DNA from: Deltaproteobacteria bacterium
GTDB taxonomy: Bacteria; Desulfobacterota; Dissulfuribacteria; Dissulfuribacterales; QOAL01
Reading direction: 5' to 3'
Assembly (NCBI GenBank): GCA_026988585.1
Contig: JALSKY010000226.1
Coordinates: forward strand, 1 to 10,425
DNA length: 10,425 nucleotides
In this document: positions 1-5,882 of the stretch, one piece after another
Layout of the letters: each line of letters starts with the position of its first letter
Position numbering within the stretch: position 1 is the stretch's first letter
The notes under the pieces: model-generated
What the model saw: the letters and a program-made list of their open reading frames with translations, nothing else
The model's database searches: none
What the model was told of the DNA's origin: nothing
Position numbers and translations under genes: made by a program

Positions 1-90
1 GGAGCCGTCTGTCAGCACACCGTCAACATCCAGCACGAGATGACGAACTCCGGCGGCCTTCTGTCTTGCATCATCCAGGTTTAATTTCAT
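1..90 (-). CDS. kdsC: 3-deoxy-D-manno-octulosonate 8-phosphate phosphatase (KdsC), N-terminal 30 codons only
   Basis: The visible 30 codons read MKLNLDDARQKAAGVRHLVL and then DVDGVLTDGS, where the window ends. The DxDGVLTDG stretch (D21, D23) is HAD motif I: the first Asp is the phosphorylated nucleophile and the second the general acid/base. The form LDVDGVLTDG close to the N-terminus is characteristic of the small tetrameric C0-type HAD phosphatase KdsC, which hydrolyses Kdo-8-phosphate to Kdo in the cytosol. Placement directly behind kdsA, the gene for the preceding step, strongly supports this. The gene starts 48 nt after the kdsA stop, so it is probably in the same operon. No clear Shine-Dalgarno sequence precedes the ATG at 90. 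A second in-frame ATG two codons upstream (94-96) is an equally possible start. The rest of the gene lies beyond the left edge. Confidence 0.87.
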   Translation of the reverse strand, partial: MKLNLDDARQKAAGVRHLVLDVDGVLTDGS

Positions 91-138
91 AACCATATCA
101 AACAGAGGGGAACCAGGAAAGGACCTTGAGAAAACAGA

Positions 139-996
139 TCAGTTTGCATCGAGTGCCTTCCTGATCCTGGCCAACTCCATAAGAAGAGCCCCTGTCTCAT
201 GCAGAGGAAGACTGTTTGGCCCATCACAAAGGGCCTTGTCAGGTTCAGGATGAACCTCCATGAAAACACCATCCACACCAATCGCCATGGCTGCCCTGGC
301 CAGAGGGGCAACAAACTCCCGCTGACCTGCAGAACATCCATCACCACCGCCAGGGAGCTGCACGCTGTGGGTGGCATCAAATATCACAGGGAAACCATGC
401 CCCTGCATGATCGGAATGGATCTCATATCCACCACCAGATTATTATAGCCGAAAGACACCCCTCTTTCAGTTAACAGGATGTTTCTGTTGCCGGTTGACA
501 GGACCTTTTTTATTCCATGCTGCATATCCCATGGGGCCAGAAACTGGCCTTTCTTGATGTTGACAGCCCTGTTGGTGCTGCCTGCTGCTATTAGCAGATC
601 TGTCTGCCTGCAGAGAAATGCCGGGATCTGGATACAGTCAAGGACCTCGGCAGCTGGTTCTGCCTGTGACGGCTCATGGATATCGGACACAACCCCCACC
701 CCCAAGGCGGTTTTGATATCCGATAGCATCTGAAGCCCCTTTTTGAGACCGGGACCGCGATAGGAATCTATGGAAGTACGGTTGGCCTTGTCAAAGGATG
801 CCTTGAACAGGTAGGAAAAGCCGGCACCATGGGCTGCCTCTTTCATAGTCTGCCCAATCTGTAGGGCTGTATCCAGATCTTCCAGCACACATGGACCTGC
901 TATGAGAAGGGGCTGTGACTCATGGCCCCCCAAAACAATTTCACCAATATTGACTTGACCCATCACAGACTTTCCAACCAGGTTATCCGCCATCAT
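139..996 (-). CDS. kdsA: 3-deoxy-8-phosphooctulonate synthase (Kdo-8-P synthase), metal-dependent type by its residues
   Basis: This 285-residue cytosolic enzyme condenses phosphoenolpyruvate with arabinose 5-phosphate to make Kdo-8-phosphate for the lipopolysaccharide inner core. Visible family signatures are LIAGPCVLE (31-39), FKASFDKANRTS (64-75), YRGPGL (79-84), DIHEPS (105-110), IQIPAFLCRQTDLL (122-135), NIKKGQF (146-152), FGYNNLVVDMRS (182-193), FDATHSVQ (206-213) and EVHPEPDKALCDGPN (247-261). C36, H210, E247 and D258 match, at a constant offset of 25, the four metal ligands I recall for the Aquifex aeolicus enzyme (C11, H185, E222, D233); metal-independent enzymes such as E. coli KdsA have Asn at the first position. 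The start at 996 (tandem ATGATG) overlaps the pyrG end by 14 nt and has only a weak AGGG upstream. An internal ATG at codon 12 (961-963), preceded by GGAAAG, would give 274 residues and is a real alternative. kdsC follows. Confidence 0.97.
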   Translation of the reverse strand: MMADNLVGKSVMGQVNIGEIVLGGHESQPLLIAGPCVLEDLDTALQIGQTMKEAAHGAGFSYLFKASFDKANRTSIDSYRGPGLKKGLQMLSDIKTALGVGVVSDIHEPSQAEPAAEVLDCIQIPAFLCRQTDLLIAAGSTNRAVNIKKGQFLAPWDMQHGIKKVLSTGNRNILLTERGVSFGYNNLVVDMRSIPIMQGHGFPVIFDATHSVQLPGGGDGCSAGQREFVAPLARAAMAIGVDGVFMEVHPEPDKALCDGPNSLPLHETGALLMELARIRKALDAN

Positions 997-2632
997 TGTT
1001 AGAAGCCCTGTAATTCAGGGCAGCCTGAATAAATGCCCGAAAGAGTGGATGAGGCTCCAGAGGCCTCGATTTAAATTCAGGGTGGAACTGACACCCAAGG
1101 AACCAAGGATGATTCTTGATTTCCACAATCTCCACCAGCTCACCATCAGGACTGAGGCCGGTAAATGACAATCCAACCTCTCCCAACGGTTCCCGGTATG
1201 AGTTATTGAACTCATATCTGTGGCGATGGCGCTCAAAAATCTCACTGGCTCCATAGGCCCTGTAAGCAACACTGTCCTCCTCTATACGGCAAGGATATGC
1301 CCCAAGGCGCATGGTTCCACCCTTCTGGGTGGTCTCATCCCGTACCTGAACAGTATCGGTACGGTAATCATACCACTCCTTCATCAAATATATAACTGGA
1401 TCAGGGGTATTAGAGGAAAACTCAGTACTGTCTGCAAGAGGAAGCCCTGCCACATTCCTGGCAAATTCTATGACCGCAAGCTGCATCCCGAGACAGATTC
1501 CCAAAAACGGTATCCTGTTCTCCCTGGCATAGGTGATGGCCTCCAGTTTTCCTGGAATTCCCCTGGAACCAAACCCGCCAGGCACCAGGATTCCATCCGC
1601 CTGGGCCAGTCTCTCTGCCAAGGCGTCTCCTCTCACCTCCTCGGAGTTGATATAGTCTATCTCTACCCGGGAACTATTGGCTACTCCACCATGAAACAGG
1701 GCCTCGTTGAGGCTTTTGTATGATTCCCTTAGATTCACATATTTGCCCACCATAGCGATGCGGACTGCATGCTGAGGCTGACCGATCCTGGCGACCAGAT
1801 CTTCCCAGGGCGTCAGTATGGGTGCTCTGGTCCAGATATTGAGGCTCTCCACAATTCTTTCATCCAGCCCCTCCTGATGAAAACGGAGTGGCACCTCATA
1901 GATGCAATCCACATCCCTGGCAGTTATAACCCGGTCCTCTTTTACATCACAGAAAAGTCCAATTTTTGACTTGAGCCCTTGGGGAAGCTCCATCTCGGTC
2001 CTGCAGAGAAGAATATCCGGATGAATACCGACTGATCTCAACTCCTTGACGCTGTGCTGAGTAGGCTTGGTCTTGAGTTCTCCGGCAGTCTTTATATAAG
2101 GAACATAGGTAACATGGATATAGAGTGAGTTTTCCTTTCCAAGGTCTCCCCGCAACTGGCGTATGGCTTCAATAAATGGCAATCCCTCTATATCTCCTAT
2201 GGTACCGCCTATCTCGATAATGGCGATATCCGCCTCTCCATCCAACTGGGTGACTGCCTGCTTTATCTCATCTGTGACATGGGGTATCACCTGCACAGTG
2301 CCGCCAAGATACTCTCCACGCCTCTCCTTGCTTATGACACTGTTATAGATCCTGCCAGAGGTATAGTTGTGACGCTGTCCCAGTTTTGCCCTTGTATATC
2401 TCTCATAATGCCCGAGATCAAGATCGGTTTCAGCCCCGTCATCAGTGACGAACACCTCACCATGCTGAAAGGGGTTCATGGTCCCGGGATCAACATTAAT
2501 ATATGGGTCCAACTTCTGCAGGGTTACACTTAACCCTCTTGCCTCCAGCAGGGCTCCGATAGAGGCGGCAGCCAGCCCCTTACCAAGAGATGATAAAACT
2601 CCACCTGTTATGAATATAAACTTCGTTTTCAT
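983..2632 (-). CDS. pyrG: CTP synthase (glutamine-hydrolysing)
   Basis: PyrG aminates UTP to CTP using ATP and glutamine, the last step of de novo pyrimidine nucleotide synthesis. The 549 residues are the usual length. The N-terminal amidoligase domain (about 1-270) carries FITGGVLSSLGKG (7-19, P-loop-like ATP site), the GEVFVTDDGAETDLDLGHYERY region (58-79), YLGGTVQVIPH (108-118) and EIGGTIGDIEGLPFIEAIRQ (140-159). The C-terminal class I glutamine amidotransferase domain (about 290-540) has the PGGFGSRG oxyanion loop (351-358), GICLGMQ with nucleophile C380, and CQFHPEF with H517 and E519 completing the triad. No catalytic residue is missing. The start ATG has AGGGG at 2638-2642, 5 nt upstream. 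A 117-nt gap separates it from the preceding ACT-domain gene, and kdsA overlaps its 3' end. CTP is the co-substrate for CMP-Kdo formation, which explains the link to the Kdo genes. Confidence 0.99.
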   Translation of the reverse strand: MKTKFIFITGGVLSSLGKGLAAASIGALLEARGLSVTLQKLDPYINVDPGTMNPFQHGEVFVTDDGAETDLDLGHYERYTRAKLGQRHNYTSGRIYNSVISKERRGEYLGGTVQVIPHVTDEIKQAVTQLDGEADIAIIEIGGTIGDIEGLPFIEAIRQLRGDLGKENSLYIHVTYVPYIKTAGELKTKPTQHSVKELRSVGIHPDILLCRTEMELPQGLKSKIGLFCDVKEDRVITARDVDCIYEVPLRFHQEGLDERIVESLNIWTRAPILTPWEDLVARIGQPQHAVRIAMVGKYVNLRESYKSLNEALFHGGVANSSRVEIDYINSEEVRGDALAERLAQADGILVPGGFGSRGIPGKLEAITYARENRIPFLGICLGMQLAVIEFARNVAGLPLADSTEFSSNTPDPVIYLMKEWYDYRTDTVQVRDETTQKGGTMRLGAYPCRIEEDSVAYRAYGASEIFERHRHRYEFNNSYREPLGEVGLSFTGLSPDGELVEIVEIKNHPWFLGCQFHPEFKSRPLEPHPLFRAFIQAALNYRASNNDGG

Positions 2633-2637
2633 GGCAA

Positions 2638-2642
2638 CCCCT
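2638..2642 (-). promoter_or_regulatory. Ribosome binding site of pyrG
   Basis: AGGGG lies 5 nt before the pyrG ATG. A second purine run, AAAGGGG, sits just upstream (2645-2651). Both lie downstream of the hairpin/T-run in this gap, so they stay on the transcript only if transcription reads past it or begins after it. Confidence 0.6.
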
Positions 2643-2657
2643 ATCCCCTTTCAGCTT

Positions 2658-2699
2658 AAAAAGACATAACCGCCGAGTCTGACGAAACAGCAGGCGGCT
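2658..2699 (-). terminator. Hairpin followed by T-run in the gap ahead of pyrG; weak intrinsic terminator or attenuator candidate
   Basis: Read on the minus strand, AGCCGCC (2699-2693) can pair with GGCGGTT (2674-2668), giving 7 pairs including one G-U. Inside it CTG (2690-2688) pairs with CAG (2681-2679) around a TTTCGT loop, across an asymmetric internal loop. The stem is followed by ATGTC and TTTTT (2662-2658). It lies 51 nt after the ACT gene stop, so it could end the paaK-ACT transcript. It also sits only about 25 nt ahead of the pyrG start, so a pyrG transcript beginning upstream would carry it as leader. The interrupted stem and the spacer before the T-run make it weak. No folding energy was calculated. 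Confidence 0.35.
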
Positions 2700-2749
2700 G
2701 GAGAATTTCTGAAACCCCTAAAAAATTACGATCATTGATGGTATATGTT

Positions 2750-3193
2750 TTAATCATAAAAAAACATGGGCTCCATCAACTTGATTCCGCCCTTCTCCAC
2801 TGCCTGGATTGCAACATCAAAAAGTCTGTCAGGCACCTTGAAAATCAGAACAGCCTTGTCCCCTCCGCCAACAAAGGCATAAGTATAATCCACATTTATA
2901 TCATTATCATGCAATATCCTGACGACACTTGAAAATCCTCCTGGAGTATCGGGCACCTCGACAGCAAACACATTCTGTTCCTTGACCGTGAAGCCCTCAG
3001 AGGCAAGGATGCTCCTGGCCTTTTCAGGATTGTTCACCACCAGCCGCAATATCCCGAACTCCGCTGATTCCGCAAGAGCAAGTGCGCGGATATTAACCCT
3101 GGCCCTCTCCATGGCTTCGGTTACCTCCAGGAGCCTGCCCTTCCGATTCTCCAAGAAAATGGATAACTGTTTCACTGCATATTTCTTGCTCAT
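2750..3193 (-). CDS. Tandem ACT-domain protein, partner of the PaaK-type ligase
   Basis: This 147-residue protein consists almost entirely of two ACT domains. The first (about 8-72) carries LSIFLENRKGRLLEVTEAM and VNIRALAL, ending with GILRLVV. The second (about 76-140) has VEVPDTPGGFSSVV, NINVDYTYAF (98-107, spanning D98 to F107 as DINVDYTYAF) and KAVLIFKV. ACT domains bind small ligands, usually amino acids, at domain interfaces. No catalytic domain is fused here, so the protein is likely a regulatory subunit or sensor (COG4747-like by recollection). Its ATG overlaps the TGA of the upstream ligase gene (ATGA, 3190-3193), with GAGGGG 8 nt ahead of the start, so translation is likely coupled and the products made together. 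Such ACT proteins are common neighbours of phenylacetate-CoA ligase genes in anaerobic bacteria and archaea. The ligand cannot be read from the sequence; an aromatic or branched-chain amino acid is a guess from context. Confidence 0.93.
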   Translation of the reverse strand: MSKKYAVKQLSIFLENRKGRLLEVTEAMERARVNIRALALAESAEFGILRLVVNNPEKARSILASEGFTVKEQNVFAVEVPDTPGGFSSVVRILHDNDINVDYTYAFVGGGDKAVLIFKVPDRLFDVAIQAVEKGGIKLMEPMFFYD

Positions 3194-4497
3194 GATTTCA
3201 TCCCCTCTGCTTCTCGCCGATCGATAATACGTTTCGCCTTGCCCATGGAACGCTCGAGGGTCTTTGGTTCCACCAGCTTGACCTTGACATTTATATAGAG
3301 TTCATTGAGCATCTCACTCTGCAACCTGGCTTTCAGCTCCTCCAGAGCGCCTATGCCATCTGCAAAGGTCGCCTCATCAACCTCAACCCAAACCTCGAGC
3401 TTGTCCAATACCCCTTTCTTGTCCACAACAATAACATAGTTGGGCGTGGTCCCTTCAACAGTGGTCAGAACATGTTCCACCTGGCTTGGAAATACATTTA
3501 CTCCATTCACTATGAGCATGTCATCTGCCCGGCCACGCACTGACTCCATGATTGTCAGGGTGCGGCCACAGGCACATGGTTCCCTGTGAAGCACAGTTAT
3601 ATCCTTGGTCCTGTAGCGAATAATTGGCAGCGCCTGTTTCGTAATGGTAGTGAACACCAGCTCCCCCTCCTCACCATCAGGCAGGACCTCGCCTGTTTCA
3701 GGGTCCACCACCTCCGGGATGAAATGATCCTCCATTACATGGAGATTCCCATGGGGGCACGAGGCAGCAACACCTGGTCCAATAATCTCGGAAAGCCCAT
3801 AGACCTCCACATAAATGATATCCCACACCTCCCGAAGGGCCTGACGCAATCCTTCAGAAGCAGGTTCTGCACCAAAGAAACCGGCACGCAACCGGAAATC
3901 TGAATGGAGATCATATCCTTCATCCTTGGCAACCTCCGCCATGTGAAGGGCAAAAGATGGGGTTGCACAGAGTATGGTAGCACCGAAATCCTTCATAAGA
4001 AGGAGCTGACGCTTGGTGAATCCACCACTTGACGGAACCACGGCACTTCCTACAGTCTCGGCCCCATAATGAAAACCAAGCCCGCCAGTAAACAGACCAT
4101 AGCCATAAGCATTGTGAACCACATCCTCTGGCCCACAGCCTACCATTTGAAGAGTCCTGGCCATCACCTCATTCCACACATCCATGTCGTTCCTGGTGTA
4201 TCCCACTACAGTAGGCTTCCCGGTAGTTCCTGATGAAGAATGGATCCTTACAACCTGATCCAGGGGAACAGTAAAAAGGCCAAAAGGATAGTGATCTCTC
4301 AGGTCCTGCTTGGTGGTAAAAGGCAGCCTGGCCAGATCATCCACAGAATTGATAGCATCAGGAGTTATACCCGCCTCCTGGAATTTTTCTCTGTAAAAAG
4401 GAACAAGGTGATACACTCTCTGAACAACGTCTCTGAGCCTTTTGAGCTGAATCTTTTCAATCTCCTCCCGCGGAGCTCCTTCAATCCGATTCCACAT
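3190..4497 (-). CDS. paaK: Phenylacetate-CoA ligase family protein (AMP-forming aryl-acetate:CoA ligase)
   Basis: This 435-residue adenylate-forming enzyme has the usual PaaK length. The family activates phenylacetate or related aryl acids to the CoA thioester using ATP in the cytosol. Visible motifs are IHSSSGTTGKPT (85-96, phosphate-binding loop), YGLFTGGLGFHYGAE (133-147), EVYGLSEIIGPG (231-242), YRTKD (295-299), GRADDMLIVNGVNVFPSQVE (322-341, hinge) and MGKAKR (418-423) near the C-terminus, with a lysine (K420 or K422) at the expected catalytic place. C247, H249, C308 and C310 form a CxH/CxC pattern that could hold a metal; this is inference. The ATG has GGGGGG 5 nt upstream (4503-4508). 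It is the first gene of a two-gene unit with the ACT protein. In anaerobes such ligases often serve aromatic amino acid breakdown via arylpyruvates, but no indolepyruvate oxidoreductase gene is present here. The true substrate is therefore open, and the symbol denotes the family. Confidence 0.93.
   Translation of the reverse strand: MWNRIEGAPREEIEKIQLKRLRDVVQRVYHLVPFYREKFQEAGITPDAINSVDDLARLPFTTKQDLRDHYPFGLFTVPLDQVVRIHSSSGTTGKPTVVGYTRNDMDVWNEVMARTLQMVGCGPEDVVHNAYGYGLFTGGLGFHYGAETVGSAVVPSSGGFTKRQLLLMKDFGATILCATPSFALHMAEVAKDEGYDLHSDFRLRAGFFGAEPASEGLRQALREVWDIIYVEVYGLSEIIGPGVAASCPHGNLHVMEDHFIPEVVDPETGEVLPDGEEGELVFTTITKQALPIIRYRTKDITVLHREPCACGRTLTIMESVRGRADDMLIVNGVNVFPSQVEHVLTTVEGTTPNYVIVVDKKGVLDKLEVWVEVDEATFADGIGALEELKARLQSEMLNELYINVKVKLVEPKTLERSMGKAKRIIDRREAEGMKS
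3202..3207 (-). promoter_or_regulatory. Ribosome binding site of the ACT-domain gene
   Basis: GAGGGG lies 8 nt before the ATG at 3193, inside the last codons of the ligase gene. It supports the start at 3193 and independent or coupled re-initiation at the ATGA junction. Confidence 0.65.
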
Positions 4498-4661
4498 AAC
4501 TGCCCCCCAATCTGGAATATATTTGAAGATTCTGATTTTTTGGCAGAAAGACAGGAAAGCTGCAGCAAAAAAAAATAGATGCAGAAACCACCAAAAAACA
4601 GGATCTCCTTTCTTCTAACCAAAACTTTCTTCTTGTTCAAGTACCCCAGGGCATGAATGAT
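4498..4661 (-). other. Intergenic gap between the AI-2E gene and paaK
   Basis: This 164-nt AT-rich gap is the longest in the window and the most likely place for the paaK promoter. On the minus strand it holds a T9 run (4575-4567) and an ATATATT element near 4518-4524 that resembles a -10 box, but I find no convincing -35 at 16-18 nt. No stable hairpin directly precedes the T-run, so I do not call a terminator. No small gene is supported. Confidence 0.4.
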
Positions 4662-5840
4662 CTATGGAGAATCTGGAGAATCGGATCTGGTATCAGCAAC
4701 AGAACTTGCAGAACCATCCTTTTTATCTTCAGTTTTATCCTCTGAAACAGGAGCAGCATAGACAGGAACTCCAGAGTCTATCATTACTTCTGCCTCTTTG
4801 TTGGTGCCAAGAAGCACTGCAAGCCATAACCCTTTATGGCTCTTGGACAGGGCAATCTTGAAAAGCATTGTGAGGGGAACGGAGAGCAGCATACCTACAG
4901 GACCGAACACCCAGCCCCAGAACGCCATGGAGAGAAACACAACGAGAGGTGAAAGGCCTACGCCACGCCCCATAATCCTGGGCTCTATTATGCTGCCTAT
5001 CAGGGTATTTACACCAAAAAAGATGAGAGCTGTAACCAGGCTGTGCACCAGACCAAGCTGGATGGCGGAGAGCATTACTGCCGGAACGGAAGCGATGATG
5101 GAACCTATTGTAGGAATATAGTTGAGCAGAAAGGCCACAAGCCCCCATAACACTGGAAAATCCACTCCCTGTATCCACAGGCCAACTCCCACAAGGACAC
5201 CAGTAGCCAGGCTCGTAAGGGTCTTTATTGCAAAAAAACTGTTGATACCGGAGACTATGCTCTCAACATAGGATTCGCTGCCCACGCCCATCCTGGCCAG
5301 GAGTTTCATCTTGTGAACCATTCCTCCCGCCTCAATAAGGATGAATATGAGCAGTAGCATGATCATAAAGGTGTTGGTTACCAGCTTACCAAGGCCGCGC
5401 AGGGTGGTTGCAGCAAATCCCATCACCTGGGAGGGATCTATCTCCTTCAAAACATGGAGACTCTCCTCGGCCACCCCCTTTGACCTGGCCCAGACCAGAA
5501 AATCACTGTACATGGCAGAGAGCCGATCCTGATAAAAAGGAAGATTATCTGTAAAATCCCTGAATGATCCACCTATAATAGCTGCCAAACCCGCCTCTAT
5601 CGCAATAAAAATCACAAGCACCAGGATCATGGCTATTGGAGATGGAACCCCTTTCTTTCTGAACCAAAGCATCAAGGGGGAGAGAATGATGGCAAAGAAA
5701 GTGGCAAGAAGCAGGGGGATAACCAGGCCGGAAATGGCCTTAACACCTGCAATAACCACCACAAATGCAGCAAGATTCAGCAGGAGCCCATCCTGCCTGT
5801 CATGCTTGAAGTCTGAATTATATCTTTTCATGGCGTTCAT
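4662..5840 (-). CDS. AI-2E family transporter (PerM/YhhT-like polytopic inner-membrane protein)
   Basis: The 392 residues show the family layout. Two or three hydrophobic segments lie near the N-terminus (about 18-57 and 68-90), then a soluble stretch (about 92-150) and a segment rich in Leu/Ile (155-172). Several further membrane segments cover about 200-330. Family signatures are FLLNYIPTIGSIIA (237-250), IIEPRIMGRGVGLSPLVV (284-301) and FWGWVFGPVGMLLSVPLTML (307-326). Members are inner-membrane proteins described as exporters of AI-2 (TqsA), Na+/H+ antiporters or permeases of unknown substrate, so the substrate here is undetermined. The C-terminal 30 residues form a hydrophilic Ser/Asp/Lys tail (from about 363), probably cytosolic and disordered. 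The gene starts 42 nt after the AsmA-like gene. No strong Shine-Dalgarno sequence is seen before either M1 (5840) or M4 (5831), so the exact start is uncertain by three codons. Confidence 0.92.
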   Translation of the reverse strand: MNAMKRYNSDFKHDRQDGLLLNLAAFVVVIAGVKAISGLVIPLLLATFFAIILSPLMLWFRKKGVPSPIAMILVLVIFIAIEAGLAAIIGGSFRDFTDNLPFYQDRLSAMYSDFLVWARSKGVAEESLHVLKEIDPSQVMGFAATTLRGLGKLVTNTFMIMLLLIFILIEAGGMVHKMKLLARMGVGSESYVESIVSGINSFFAIKTLTSLATGVLVGVGLWIQGVDFPVLWGLVAFLLNYIPTIGSIIASVPAVMLSAIQLGLVHSLVTALIFFGVNTLIGSIIEPRIMGRGVGLSPLVVFLSMAFWGWVFGPVGMLLSVPLTMLFKIALSKSHKGLWLAVLLGTNKEAEVMIDSGVPVYAAPVSEDKTEDKKDGSASSVADTRSDSPDSP

Positions 5841-5882
5841 GATCTATTTTTCGCACCTGTTTGCCATGCAGATGAAGAGATG

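Noticed and set aside
1220..1723. Plus-strand open frame of 167 codons inside pyrG
   Set aside because: It is antisense to the highly conserved CTP synthase; the open frame is a by-product of pyrG codon use.
4558..4575. GCTGCAGC palindrome followed by A9 as a transcription signal
   Set aside because: An 8-nt palindrome has no loop and cannot form a terminator stem. On the minus strand the T9 precedes the palindrome instead of following a hairpin.
4636..4657. Imperfect inverted repeat (TTCA...CCCCAGGG...TGAA) after the AI-2E gene as a terminator
   Set aside because: The central stem would leave a 2-nt loop, the outer arms pair only four bases, and no T-run follows directly.
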